Assembly: GCA_958296295.1 (NCBI GenBank)
Contig: OY282460.1
Coordinates: 2,542,001-2,606,000 of the forward strand
Length of the DNA: 64,000 nucleotides
Source: an uncultured Pseudomonadales bacterium
Lineage (GTDB): Bacteria > Pseudomonadota > Gammaproteobacteria > Pseudomonadales > Azotimanducaceae
Direction of reading: 5' to 3'
In this document: positions 1 to 8,753 of the stretch, in pieces
Layout: each line of letters opens with the position of its first letter
Numbering within the stretch: position 1 is the first letter of the stretch
The notes under the pieces: generated by a model
Database searches by the model: none
What the model was told of the DNA's origin: nothing
Seen by the model: the letters and a program-made list of their open reading frames with translations, nothing else
Position numbers and translations under genes: made by a program

Positions 1-789
1 TTGTTGCCCGTTCACGGTTAACGTGGAGGGATTCGGAACGTAGCTGTAGTGATGCAGCGAATCCGACCGAATGGTCCTGTTGTCCCACTGCACGGAGGCC
101 ATGAAACCCACCGTGTCGCTCAGCACATCGCTGAAGAGCGCGAATATCCCCGGCGCGGTGTCGTCCGCGAGATCGTTGATCGTGCCGTCCAGGGACACGG
201 CGACGTGTCGTTCGCCCAAGTCGAAGGGCTTGCGGGGCTGTATGTCGATGAAACCGCCCAGGCCGCCCTCGACATGGTCCGCCCGCGGGGACTTGTGAAC
301 CTCCACGGCCTGCACCAGCCCGGATTGAAACGAATCGAAACCGATCACGCGCGAACCGCGGTTCGTCTGGCCGCGGCCGGCGTGTTGCCCGGGATCGACG
401 TTGGACGCCGCTACGCGCCCGCCGATGGTCGTCTGCACGAATTGCGGGCCGAGACCGCGAACGCTGACGAAAGCGCCCTCGCCCTCTTTGCGGTCGATGG
501 CGACCCCGCTGATGCGTTGCAGGGACTCCGCCAAGTTCTGATCGGGAAAAGCCCCGATGTCCTCGGCGGTGATGGCGTCCACGAAGTGATCGGCGTTGCG
601 CTTGCGATCCAAGGATTGCAGCAGGCTGCCTCGAATACCCGTGACGATCACCACTTCCATGTCGTCCGCCTCTTCGTCCGACGTGGTTGACGTCGTCGCT
701 TCCTCCGCCGACGCCGCCCCGGTGAAGAGCACCGCCGCCGCCGCCAAGATGCTCCACGCCGCTGATCGCGGCTTGCCCATGTTCAACAT
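1..789 (-). CDS. TonB-dependent receptor, N-terminal part (runs off left edge)
   Basis: Outer-membrane active transporter for a large or scarce substrate; 263 residues are visible and the C-terminal barrel lies outside the window. A signal peptide ends near ASAEE. It is followed by an acidic linker and a TonB-box-like VVIVTG segment. The plug domain shows typical signatures: AITAEDIGAFPDQNLAESLQ, then RISGV, then VSVRGLGPQF. This pattern is typical of the Xanthomonas/Caulobacter type of TonB receptor. The start is ATG at 789, with GGAGG about 4 bases upstream; ATG at 780 is an in-frame alternative about 13 bases from the same site. The substrate cannot be told. The esterase and acid-sugar genes diverge from it, so a shared substrate is possible but only inferred. 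Confidence 0.9.
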   Translation of the reverse strand, partial: MLNMGKPRSAAWSILAAAAVLFTGAASAEEATTSTTSDEEADDMEVVIVTGIRGSLLQSLDRKRNADHFVDAITAEDIGAFPDQNLAESLQRISGVAIDRKEGEGAFVSVRGLGPQFVQTTIGGRVAASNVDPGQHAGRGQTNRGSRVIGFDSFQSGLVQAVEVHKSPRADHVEGGLGGFIDIQPRKPFDLGERHVAVSLDGTINDLADDTAPGIFALFSDVLSDTVGFMASVQWDNRTIRSDSLHHYSYVPNPSTLTVNGQQ

Positions 790-1142
790 GGCGCCTCCCT
801 CAAACTGGTAGTCATAGGTGTCTCCTGCGATGCCGCCGGCTCCTCGGACTGGCATCCGTGATAGGCCCGTCCCTGACGCCCGAATCGCTTTGCTCTCCCC
901 GCTCCACAACTCACTATACTCGCTGTGGACCGCCTCTCGTCGCCAACACGATGTTGATGTTGGGCTCAAGGTGTAGCTCGGCGCGGTAGTATCAAACAAA
1001 AAGCGTGCCTTTGCCAATGCCTTGCTTAGCGCGGGTTCCGGCGCGATTGGCCACTTCGGGACTTCCACTTTATGTTTTTTAATCAACAGATTGCAGACTT
1101 TTCACCGCAAGCTGTCGATGGTGTCGGCAGGCGCTGCGTCCC
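790..1142. other. Divergent intergenic region, no gene seen
   Basis: This 353-base gap separates the divergently transcribed TonB receptor and esterase, so promoters for both should lie here. I could not place a convincing -35/-10 pair. An AT-rich patch with a run of six T (about 1067-1090) stands out against the GC-rich background. Short open frames in the gap look like chance frames. Confidence 0.5.
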
Positions 1143-1994
1143 ATGAATCCAGAGCAAGTTACGGTCACGAAGGGTGTCGTCGTTGGCAAAGCGGGTGGCC
1201 GGCCGCTGCTGGGCGATCTGTACCTGCCGCGCAGTCCAACGAGTTCTCGCCCCGCCATCGTCGTGCTCCACGGCGGCGGCTGGCGCCGGGGCCGGCGGCA
1301 AAGCGTTCGAGGGTTCGGCGAGTTGCTCGGCGAAGCCGGTTTCGTGTGCTTGGCGCCGTCCTACCGCCTGACCGCGGAAGCGTCCTGGCCGGCCCAGATC
1401 GAAGACGTGAAGTGCGCCATCCGCTTCTTGCGCGCCCGTTCCGACGACCTCGGCGTAGACCCGGAGAGAATCGGCGTGCTCGGGGACTCCGCCGGCGGCC
1501 ATCTCGCGCTCATGGCCGCAGTGGTGTCGCCGTTCGAGGGCGGCGGTGGCCACACCGAGCACGGCAGCGCCGTTGCCGCGGTCGGCTCGATGTACGGGCC
1601 GACGCGCCTTCGCCCAGACACCCGCCCGAACCACGCGGCCCTGCTAGGCGAGCATGCGACCGAGGCGGATGGCGCCAGCGCCAGCCCCATCGCCTACGAC
1701 CTTGCCGCCTTTCCGCCGTGCCTGTTGATCCACGGCGCGGATGACGAGGCCGTGCCGGTGGCGGACAGCGTGGACTTCCACGCTGCGCTCAAGCGTTTGG
1801 GACGCCAGGTGGAACTGCACGTCTTCCAGGGCCTCGGCCACGCCTTCGACCGCAAGACCGCCGATGCCGGGGCGCGCATGGTGGACGTTGCGGATCCCCG
1901 CTCGGTCCACGGACCCGCCGTCGTGCGGATCATCTCGTCGTTCTTCGCCACACACCTGGGGCCGCAACCGGAAGGACAGCATCCCGATGCTTGA
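1143..1994 (+). CDS. Alpha/beta hydrolase (esterase/lipase, HGGGW type)
   Basis: Probable carboxylesterase of 283 residues. The oxyanion-hole motif HGGGW is at residues 43-47. The nucleophile elbow GDSAGG is at 114-119, with Ser116 as nucleophile. An acidic residue sits in HGADDE near 200, and the catalytic His lies in GLGHAF near 233. The order and length fit the BD-FAE / hormone-sensitive-lipase-like group. No signal peptide is visible, so it is probably cytoplasmic. Its end overlaps the start of the four-carbon acid-sugar kinase gene by 8 bases, so the two are likely translationally coupled. It may release the acid sugar from an ester or lactone; that role is inferred from context only. 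Confidence 0.88.
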   Translation: MNPEQVTVTKGVVVGKAGGRPLLGDLYLPRSPTSSRPAIVVLHGGGWRRGRRQSVRGFGELLGEAGFVCLAPSYRLTAEASWPAQIEDVKCAIRFLRARSDDLGVDPERIGVLGDSAGGHLALMAAVVSPFEGGGGHTEHGSAVAAVGSMYGPTRLRPDTRPNHAALLGEHATEADGASASPIAYDLAAFPPCLLIHGADDEAVPVADSVDFHAALKRLGRQVELHVFQGLGHAFDRKTADAGARMVDVADPRSVHGPAVVRIISSFFATHLGPQPEGQHPDA

Positions 1995-3321
1995 GCTGGG
2001 CGTCATCGCCGACGACTTGACCGGCGGCGTGAAGGTGGCAAGCCTGCTGGAGCGCGAAGGCGTGCGCTGCCCCGCGGTGACGACCACCACCGCGTTGAAT
2101 GGGCTTGCCAACGACGCCGAGGCGGTTGTCGTCGCCCGCAAAACGCTCCTGCTGCCGCCGGACGAGGCCGCAGCCGATGCCAGGCGCTGCGCCGCCGAGT
2201 TGTTGGCGCAAGGCGCGCGCCGTCTCTACTACAAATACAGCGCGCTGTTCTCGTCCACGGCGAAAGGCAACATTGGCCCGGTTTCCGAAGCGTTGTTGGA
2301 ACTGACCGGCGTGGACCATCTGCTGTTTTGCCCGGCGTTCCCCGAAAGGGACGTGACGCTATACAAAGGCCGGCTGTTCGTGGGCCGCAACATGCTGCAC
2401 GAAATCCCCAAGAGCCGCGACCCGGTCACGCCGATGACCAACTCGAACCTAGTGGAGGTGCTGCAGGCGCAGAGTCGCGAAAAGGTGGGGCTTTTGTCCT
2501 ACGCCGAAATGAGGCTGAGCACGGCCGAGCGCAAGAGGTTCTTGGCGCGACAAGTCGCCGAGGGCGTCAGGTTCTTCCTCACCGACGTGGTCGAAACACA
2601 GGATCTGGCCCGCATCGCCGAATTGGCCGTGGACATGCCGGTGTCCACAGGCGCCGACGAACTGCCGGTGTTCTTGGCGCGGCAATGGCGCGACCAAGCG
2701 GAGCGGGCAGCCGAACCGCGGACATTGCTACCTCCGGCACCCGGCTCAGCGGCGGTGATCGCCGGAAGCTGCACGCCGAAGACCAACCGCCAACTGGCGC
2801 GGTTCGAGCAGGCCAATCCAATCTTCAGGATCGACCTTGTGGAGGCGGCCCGAGCGCCCAGCCTCGTCGACCGGATCGCCGCGTGGGCCGGGCCCCGGTT
2901 GTCGAAGGGCCCCATCGGCGTCTCGACGACGGCGGACGAAGCGGAAGTGCGGCGAGTGCAGCGGGAACTCGGCCGCGACCGCGCCGCGGCGCTCGCCGAC
3001 GACGTGCTGGGCAACGTGGCGAAACGCCTGCAGCGGCTCGGCGTACGCAAGTTCGTGCTCGCCGGCGGCGAGACCTCCGGCGCGGTGATGGCCAGCCTCG
3101 GCATCGACCGGGTGGAAGTCGCGGCTTACGACGAACTGTGCGGCGGTTATTGCCACAGCGCAACGGCCGACCCGGTCGCGTTGGTGCTGAAAGCCGGCGG
3201 CGCCGGGGAGGAGGACTTCATCGCCGCGGCGTTGGATCGGATGCGGGCGGCGGACGCCGCCATTTGGCCGCGGGCGACGGACGCCGCCATTTGGCCGCGG
3301 GCGGCGAACGCCGCCATTTGA
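1987..3321 (+). CDS. otnK: Four-carbon acid sugar kinase family protein (OtnK-like, DUF1537)
   Basis: ATP-dependent kinase of the OtnK/DUF1537 family, which phosphorylates 3-oxo-tetronates (other members act on D-threonate or D-erythronate). The N-terminal signature ADDLTGG is at residues 8-14. The C-terminal nucleotide-binding domain shows a glycine-rich LAGGETSGAV loop. ATG 1987 is chosen because the family signature begins directly after it and it overlaps the esterase stop; the open frame extends upstream only as a shadow of the esterase. At 444 residues it is slightly longer than usual because of an Ala/Trp/Pro-rich tail built from 9-residue repeats (3244-3318). The next gene is the cognate class II aldolase-type decarboxylase, which supports OtnK over other kinases. 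Confidence 0.87.
   Translation: MLELGVIADDLTGGVKVASLLEREGVRCPAVTTTTALNGLANDAEAVVVARKTLLLPPDEAAADARRCAAELLAQGARRLYYKYSALFSSTAKGNIGPVSEALLELTGVDHLLFCPAFPERDVTLYKGRLFVGRNMLHEIPKSRDPVTPMTNSNLVEVLQAQSREKVGLLSYAEMRLSTAERKRFLARQVAEGVRFFLTDVVETQDLARIAELAVDMPVSTGADELPVFLARQWRDQAERAAEPRTLLPPAPGSAAVIAGSCTPKTNRQLARFEQANPIFRIDLVEAARAPSLVDRIAAWAGPRLSKGPIGVSTTADEAEVRRVQRELGRDRAAALADDVLGNVAKRLQRLGVRKFVLAGGETSGAVMASLGIDRVEVAAYDELCGGYCHSATADPVALVLKAGGAGEEDFIAAALDRMRAADAAIWPRATDAAIWPRAANAAI
3244..3318 (+). repeat. 27-bp tandem repeat encoding the OtnK tail
   Basis: Two full copies and one partial copy of a 27-base unit encode RAADAAIWP, RATDAAIWP and RAANAAI, directly before the stop. The unit contains the self-complementary stretches GGCGGACGCCGCC and GGCCGCGG. 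The family core ends before this point, so the repeat is a lineage-specific extension created by slippage or by insertion of a short palindromic element. Confidence 0.85.
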
Positions 3322-3334
3322 GAGGAGACGCAAG

Positions 3335-3991
3335 ATGGCCAACGAGCCTCACGAAACAAACCTGCGCGAGGAACTCGTGGCGCAGTACCGCCATGTCGAG
3401 CGGTTGGGATTGAACGAGCTGTCGTCCGGCAACTTGAGCGTCCGCTTCGGCGAGGGCATGCTGATTTCGCCCGCCGGCGCGAAGGCGGAGAACATCACCG
3501 AGGACTCCATCGTCCTGGCCTCGCTGGACGGCCGCTGGCAAGGCGCGCGCAAACCGTCGTCCGAGTGGCGGATGCACGCCGCGGTCTACCAGCGGCACGA
3601 GGAAGCCGCCGCCGTCGTTCACACCCATTCGGACCACTGCGTGGCCCTTGCGAGCAACTTGATGGCGCTGCCCGGCTTCCACTATCTGGTCGGCACCTTC
3701 GGCGGCGACGACGTGCCTTGCGTGCCCTACTCCACCTTCGGAACCCGGCAACTGGCCGACGACGCCGCCGCGGCCTTGACGAACCGAACCGCCTGCCTGC
3801 TGGGCAACCACGGGATGATCGCCCGAGGCCGCAACCTCAAGAACGCCGTCAACCTCGCGCTGCGGCTCGAGATCATGTGCCGCCAATACCTGCTGGCCCG
3901 CCAACTGGGAGAACCCGCCCGCTTGACGGCCACCGAGTGGGAGGAGTTTTTCGCGCAAGTGCGGCGCAACCAATACGGCCGCAACGGCTGA
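3335..3991 (+). CDS. otnC: Class II aldolase/adducin family protein (3-oxo-tetronate 4-phosphate decarboxylase-like)
   Basis: Zinc-dependent enzyme of the class II aldolase (L-fuculose-phosphate aldolase) fold, 218 residues. Visible signatures are SSGNLSVR, the phosphate-binding region LISPAG, a conserved Glu near 77, the zinc ligands in HTHSDH (His96 and His98), and a later LGNHGM histidine. Paired directly after an OtnK-type kinase with a 13-base gap, the likely role is decarboxylation of 3-oxo-tetronate 4-phosphate to a triose phosphate. AGGAG lies a suitable distance before ATG 3335. Other class II aldolases look similar at this level, so the exact substrate rests on the neighbour. The gene converges on yejF with only 18 bases between them. 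Confidence 0.87.
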   Translation: MANEPHETNLREELVAQYRHVERLGLNELSSGNLSVRFGEGMLISPAGAKAENITEDSIVLASLDGRWQGARKPSSEWRMHAAVYQRHEEAAAVVHTHSDHCVALASNLMALPGFHYLVGTFGGDDVPCVPYSTFGTRQLADDAAAALTNRTACLLGNHGMIARGRNLKNAVNLALRLEIMCRQYLLARQLGEPARLTATEWEEFFAQVRRNQYGRNG

Positions 3992-4009
3992 AAACGGCAG
4001 CGCCCGACC

Positions 4010-5617
4010 TCACGCGTCGGCCGCGCCCCCGGCCAGCGTCTCCAACTCGAAGGCCGCGGCCATCAACGCCTTGGTGTAGTCCGTGCGCGGGGCGTCGAAG
4101 ACCTGCGCCGCCTCGCCTTGCTCCACTATGGCGCCGTCCTTCATCACGATGAGCTCGTGGGCGATGGCGCGCACCACCTTGAGATCATGGCTGATGAACA
4201 GATACGCGAGGTCGTGGCGGCGCTGCAGATCGCGCAGCAGGTCGATGACCTGCGCCTGCACGGAAACGTCCAGCGCCGAGGTGGGTTCGTCGAGCACCAC
4301 CAGCGCGGGATTCAAGACGATGGCCCGGGCGATGGCCACCCGTTGCCGCTGCCCGCCGGAGAATTCGTGCGGATAGCGATCCTGCGCGTCGGGCTCCAGC
4401 CCCACGTCCTCCAGCACGCGCCCGACCGCGCGCCCTCTATCGGCCGGCGACATTTCGCGCCGATGAATCTTGAGGCCGGCTTCGATGATCTCCCGAACAG
4501 ACAAGCGCGGGGGCAGGCTGCCGTACGGGTCTTGGAAGACGATCTGCATGCGGTTGCGCAGCGGCCGCAGCGCCTTCACCCGCAGACCTTGGATCGCCAG
4601 TTCGCCCAAGCGGATGTCGCCTTTGCTCGCAAGCAGCCGCAGCAAGGCGAGGGCGAGCGTGGTCTTGCCGGATCCGGATTCGCCGACGATGCCGAGCGTC
4701 TGGCCGCGGCGGACGACGACGTCAACGCGCCTCACGGCGTCCAGATGCCGCGCCCGCTGGAACCATCCGCGCCCCAAGTCGAAGCGCACCGACAGCTCCT
4801 TCGCCGCCATCACCGCCGGCGCGCCGCGCGCCACCGGCACCGGGTCGCCGCCCGGCTCCGCGGCCAACAGATGCCGCGTGTAGTCGTGCCGCGGCGTGTT
4901 GAACACCGTCGCCGCGCGCCCCTGCTCGACGATCCGGCCGGCCGTCATCACGCACACGCGATGCGCCATTTTGCGCACCACGCCGAGGTCGTGCGTGATG
5001 AGCAGCATGGCCATCCGCAGGCGTTCGCGAAGCTCCTCCAGCAAGGAGAGAATCTGCGCTTGCACGGTGACGTCCAACGCCGTGGTGGGCTCGTCCGCGA
5101 TCAACAGGTCCGGCTCGCTGGCCAGCGCCATGGCGATCATCACCCGTTGCCGTTGCCCGCCGGAGAGCTGGTGGGGATAGGCGCCGAGCCGCTCGCGCGC
5201 GTTCGGCAACGCCACCAGATTCAACAACTCGAGAGTCCGCCCCCGGGCGTCGCTTCTGCCGAGGGCGCGATGCACATACAGGATCTCCCCGATCTGCCGC
5301 TCGATCGTGTGCAGCGGATTCAATGACGTCATCGGCTCCTGGAAAACCATGCCGACCCGTTCGCCACGCACCTTCAGCATCTCGTCCTCGGTGGCGCCCA
5401 CCACCTGCTGGCCGTGAACGCGAATCGAGCCGCGCGGGTGCGAGGCGTACCGGTACGGCAACAGTTGCATCACCGAGAGCGCCGTCACGGACTTGCCGGA
5501 ACCGGATTCGCCAACCAGCGCCACCGTCTCGCCCCGTTCGATGGCGAAGCTGACGCCGCTCACCACTTCCTCGCCGCGGAACGCCACCGCGAGGTCTTCG
5601 ACCTCCAAGACGGGCAT
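4010..5617 (-). CDS. yejF: ABC transporter ATP-binding protein with two nucleotide-binding domains (YejF-like)
   Basis: Energises peptide import through the YejB/YejE permeases; 535 residues with two complete ABC domains in tandem. Each half shows a Walker A (GESGSGKS and GESGSGKT), a signature LSGGQRQRV or FSGGQRQRV, and a Walker B followed by DEPTTALD or DEPTSALD. The tandem arrangement and length match YejF rather than separate OppD/OppF. ATG 5617 shares one base with the yejE stop (TGATG), so the start is well set. It is the last gene of the yejB-yejE-yejF operon. Known family substrates are oligopeptides and, in E. coli, microcin C; the substrate here is not determined. Confidence 0.93.
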   Translation of the reverse strand: MPVLEVEDLAVAFRGEEVVSGVSFAIERGETVALVGESGSGKSVTALSVMQLLPYRYASHPRGSIRVHGQQVVGATEDEMLKVRGERVGMVFQEPMTSLNPLHTIERQIGEILYVHRALGRSDARGRTLELLNLVALPNARERLGAYPHQLSGGQRQRVMIAMALASEPDLLIADEPTTALDVTVQAQILSLLEELRERLRMAMLLITHDLGVVRKMAHRVCVMTAGRIVEQGRAATVFNTPRHDYTRHLLAAEPGGDPVPVARGAPAVMAAKELSVRFDLGRGWFQRARHLDAVRRVDVVVRRGQTLGIVGESGSGKTTLALALLRLLASKGDIRLGELAIQGLRVKALRPLRNRMQIVFQDPYGSLPPRLSVREIIEAGLKIHRREMSPADRGRAVGRVLEDVGLEPDAQDRYPHEFSGGQRQRVAIARAIVLNPALVVLDEPTSALDVSVQAQVIDLLRDLQRRHDLAYLFISHDLKVVRAIAHELIVMKDGAIVEQGEAAQVFDAPRTDYTKALMAAAFELETLAGGAADA

Positions 5618-6702
5618 CACACCGCCGCCCGGCGCGGGTCGAACGCGTCGCGCACGCCTTCGCCGACGAACACCAGCAACGTGAGCATTACGGCGAGCGT
5701 GAAGAAACCCGCCAAACCAAGCCAAGGCGCGTGCATGTTGGCCTTGCCCTGTGCCAACAGTTCGCCGAGCGACGGGTAGCCGGCCGGCAGGCCGAAGCCG
5801 AGAAAATCCAGCGACGTCAAGGTTGTGATCGCGCCGTTCAGCAGAAACGGCAGATAGGTGAGCGTCGCCACCATGGCATTCGGCAACACGTACCGGCTCA
5901 TGATGGTGAAGTTGTTCTCGCCGATGGCCCGAGCCGCGGTCACGTAGTCGAAATTGCGCGTGCGCAGGAACTCCGCCCGCACCACCGCCACGAGCGCCAT
6001 CCAGTTGAACAACAGCAGCAGCGCCAACAACGCGACGGGGTTGGGCTCGAACAAACTGGTGAGAATGATGATGACGAACAACACCGGCAGCCCGGCCCAG
6101 ATTTCCACAACGCGCTGGCCGACGAGATCGATCAGGCCGCCGAAATAGCCTTGCGTGGCGCCCACCGCGATGCCGATGATGGAGGACAGAAACGTCAGCG
6201 CGAGGCCGAACAGCACGGACAGCCGAAAACCGTAGATGATGCGGGCCGCCACATCCCGCGCCACGTCGTCGGTCCCCAGCCAATGCCGGGCGCTCGGCGC
6301 TTCCGGCGCGACGCCGCCGGTGTACCGATCGATCGTGTCGTGGCTGAACGGAATCAGCGGCCAGATCATCCAGCCGTCGGCGTCGATCAGCTCCCGGACG
6401 GCATCGGACGAGTACGCGGCTTCGGTCTCGAACACGCCGCCAAAGGTCGTCTCCGGGTAGGAGAAAAGCGTTGGCCAATACAACTCGCCGTCAAAACCCA
6501 GAAGGATCGGCTTGTCGTTGGCGACCACTTCCGCGAACAGGCTGACAACCACCATTGCGGCCACCGTCCACAGGCTCGTCCAGGCGCGCCGGTTGGCGCG
6601 GAAGTTCGCCCAGCGGCGGCGAGTCAGCGGCGACAACCACGAACGCCCCGCCCCGGGGTCGGCTTCGCGTGGCGCGCCCATCGGCAAGGTGCCTGCCGTC
6701 AT
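5617..6702 (-). CDS. yejE: ABC transporter permease (YejE-like)
   Basis: Inner-membrane permease subunit of 361 residues. A polar N-terminus precedes a first membrane segment (TVAAMVVVSLFAEVVA). A large periplasmic loop contains an SYPETTFGGVF segment and HDTIDRYTGG. The permease core follows, with the EAA-type loop around AARAIGENNF. The long first loop is characteristic of YejE compared with DppC/OppC. ATG 6702 overlaps the yejB stop by one base. Together with yejB and yejF it forms a complete permease/ATPase core; no periplasmic binding protein gene lies next to it. Confidence 0.92.
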   Translation of the reverse strand: MTAGTLPMGAPREADPGAGRSWLSPLTRRRWANFRANRRAWTSLWTVAAMVVVSLFAEVVANDKPILLGFDGELYWPTLFSYPETTFGGVFETEAAYSSDAVRELIDADGWMIWPLIPFSHDTIDRYTGGVAPEAPSARHWLGTDDVARDVAARIIYGFRLSVLFGLALTFLSSIIGIAVGATQGYFGGLIDLVGQRVVEIWAGLPVLFVIIILTSLFEPNPVALLALLLLFNWMALVAVVRAEFLRTRNFDYVTAARAIGENNFTIMSRYVLPNAMVATLTYLPFLLNGAITTLTSLDFLGFGLPAGYPSLGELLAQGKANMHAPWLGLAGFFTLAVMLTLLVFVGEGVRDAFDPRRAAV

Positions 6703-7790
6703 CAGGCCTCGCGCCGCTCGAAGTCGATGCGCGGATCGACCAAGGTGTAGACGATGTCCCCGATCAGCGTCATCGCGAGCCCCACGAAGGTGAAACAGAA
6801 CAGTGTGCCGAACATGATGGGATAGTCCCGGCGCAACACCGCCTCGAAGCCCAAGAGGCCAAGCCCGTCGAGGGAGAACATCACCTCGATCAGCAACGCG
6901 CCGGTGAACAGGATGCCTACCAGCGCCGCGGGGAAACCGGCGATGACGATCAGCATGGCGTTGCGAAAGACATGCCCGTAGAGCACTCGACGTTCGTTGA
7001 GGCCCATGGCCCGGGCGGTTAGGACGTATTGTTTGGCGATCTCGTCCAAGAACGAGTTTTTGGTGAGCATCGTCAAGGTGGCGAAGCCGCCGATGGTCAA
7101 GGCCGTGACGGGAAGCGCCAGATGCCAGAAGTAGTCGGCGACTTTGCCGGCCGGCGACAACGTCTCGAAATTGCTGGATGTGAGGCCTTTCAAGGGGAAG
7201 AGGTCCAAATAGGAGCCCCCGGCGAACAGCACGATGAGAAACACCGCGAACAGGAACCCGGGCACCGCGTAGCCGACGAAGATGAGGCCGCTGGTCCAAG
7301 CGTCGAACCGGGTGCCGTCCCGCACCGCCTTGGCCACTCCAAGGGGAATCGAAATCGCGTAGATGATCAACATCGACCAAAGGCCAAGGGAAATGGAAAC
7401 CGGCAGCCGTTCGATGATGAGATCGACCACCGGCCGATCCTGGTAGTAGCTGTTGCCCAGATCGAACGTCAGGTAATCGCCGATCATCTTCAGGTAGCGC
7501 AGGTGGATCGGCTGATCGAAACCGAACTGCTTCTCGATCGCCGCGATCAACTCCGGATCCAAGCCCTGGGCACCGGCGAAGCGGGTCTCGACCAGGGCGG
7601 ATTCCGTCGGCGCGCCGGTTCGCGCGCCAGCGATCCGGTTCGTCGCGTCGGCGTCCTGCCCGGTGAGCGTCGCGATCATCTGATCCACCGGCCCGCCCGG
7701 CGCGAACTGCACGATGAAGAAGTTGATGGTGATGATGCCGAGCAGAGTCGGGAACAGCAACGCCAAGCGCCGCAGGACATATCTGGCCAC
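6702..7790 (-). CDS. yejB: ABC transporter permease (YejB-like)
   Basis: Inner-membrane permease subunit of 362 residues, first gene of the yejBEF operon. The N-terminus has the family pattern of a basic start (ARYVLRR) and a hydrophobic segment ([17 protein letters not shown]), followed by [10 protein letters not shown]. Further membrane segments and an EAA-loop region ([20 protein letters not shown]) follow. The start is GTG at 7790; no ATG lies near the family N-terminus. Its stop overlaps the yejE ATG. A yejA-type binding protein would be expected upstream, but the preceding region holds none. Confidence 0.92.
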   Translation of the reverse strand: MARYVLRRLALLFPTLLGIITINFFIVQFAPGGPVDQMIATLTGQDADATNRIAGARTGAPTESALVETRFAGAQGLDPELIAAIEKQFGFDQPIHLRYLKMIGDYLTFDLGNSYYQDRPVVDLIIERLPVSISLGLWSMLIIYAISIPLGVAKAVRDGTRFDAWTSGLIFVGYAVPGFLFAVFLIVLFAGGSYLDLFPLKGLTSSNFETLSPAGKVADYFWHLALPVTALTIGGFATLTMLTKNSFLDEIAKQYVLTARAMGLNERRVLYGHVFRNAMLIVIAGFPAALVGILFTGALLIEVMFSLDGLGLLGFEAVLRRDYPIMFGTLFCFTFVGLAMTLIGDIVYTLVDPRIDFERREA

Positions 7791-8119
7791 GGCCGTTAAC
7801 GCCTCGTCCGGGTTGCGACCGCCCGGTGGCCATGTGGCATCGCGATGTTCACGCTACGGCCAAGCGCATCACGGGGCGCGGCGCAACGCTGCCGAACCGC
7901 GCCGCAGTAGAACCTCAAGGCCGGTCACCGCTCGAAGGGCCTCGGTAACGCTGAAGCGCGCACCGGAAGGCGGCCTCCACCCCGCGATGCGCGATAGCCT
8001 GGCACTGCGCTGTGCGGCTTCCCGCTTGGCGTCCGCCGCGGCCGGGCGCTGACATGTGGCTGCCACGGCAGAACGCCCCGAAATTGACATGACAAGACGG
8101 TTTAAGGTTCGCTAGCCGC
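7791..8119. other. Intergenic region upstream of yejB, no gene seen
   Basis: About 330 bases with no open frame that reads like protein. It should contain the promoter of the yej operon, but no clear -35/-10 pair could be picked out. Confidence 0.45.
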
Positions 8120-8386
8120 CTATTCAAAGGCGTTCTTCAAATCCGCGATCAAACTTGGAGTCACGTTCGAGCGTCCCCCTCCATGCGCCGAGAATGTCGT
8201 CTCCGAGTGAACACGTCGGCCCTTGACCCTGTAGAGATGCCTGAAGGCAACCGAGACCTCGTCCTTCTCGCGCCTGTAGCAACGCTGGAGGAAATCTATC
8301 CGGAACGTAGCCTCCAACGCTCCGAAAACATCCATGGATGCGCTGCGCCGCGACTCTTCGAGAAGCTGATCCTTCTCCGTTCGCAC
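8120..8386 (-). pseudogene. Possible remnant of a small unknown gene
   Basis: An 88-residue frame (EKDQLLEESRR, then FGALEATFRIDFLQ, then TPSLIADLKNAFE) has the charge and hydrophobic pattern of real helical protein, unlike shadow frames. In-frame sequence just upstream meets a TGA near 8400. A second frame just upstream (IDRVAV, then VVDRLIPDEYARVT) also reads like protein, so this may be the tail of a longer gene broken by a frameshift. No family is recognised. Confidence 0.3.
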
Positions 8387-8610
8387 TTCCGCGGAATCGC
8401 GCTCCGGCTTGGGTCACCCTAGCGTACTCGTCGGGGATCAGGCGGTCAACGACCTGAACCGCCACACCGCCACACACCGCCACACGATCGATCTGCTTCC
8501 CACCGAGGCGCGGTTCGAGGAGGAGTTGCGGCAGTTTCGCGACCGGACGGGCGTGCGTCGTAGTCAGCGCGACGACAGGGGGGCGGTAGGCTCGAAGCAC
8601 GATTAGCGAA

Positions 8611-8745
8611 TCACGCCATCAGCGTCTTGCCGATCCCGACGGCGCGCAAGAGCTCTCCCAACCCGCTCGGCCAGGCCCGCGCCAAAGACGTCGCACACCC
8701 CTCCCCAATCCTTCTCTTGCCATCGGCACGGCTTTCGGCTTTCAT
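8611..8745 (-). CDS. Possible 44-residue open frame, unknown
   Basis: A short frame from ATG 8745 reads MKAESRADGKRR and ends GLGELLRAVGIGKTLMA. It has a plausible basic/hydrophobic pattern but no recognised domain. It lies divergent from the glutamate-cysteine ligase-like gene, in a region that otherwise holds only degraded sequence. It could be the tail of a lost gene or chance. Confidence 0.2.
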   Translation of the reverse strand: MKAESRADGKRRIGEGCATSLARAWPSGLGELLRAVGIGKTLMA

Positions 8746-8753
8746 GCGCACCC

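Noticed and set aside
4010..6478. An 822-residue open frame spanning yejF and much of yejE
   Set aside because: Only the 3' 535 codons read as protein; the upstream part is a shadow of yejE, and the TGATG overlap at 5617 marks the real start.
8460..8490. Short CGCCACAC repeats that could suggest a CRISPR-like or microsatellite array
   Set aside because: Only about three imperfect units with no spacers of regular length; simple low-complexity sequence.
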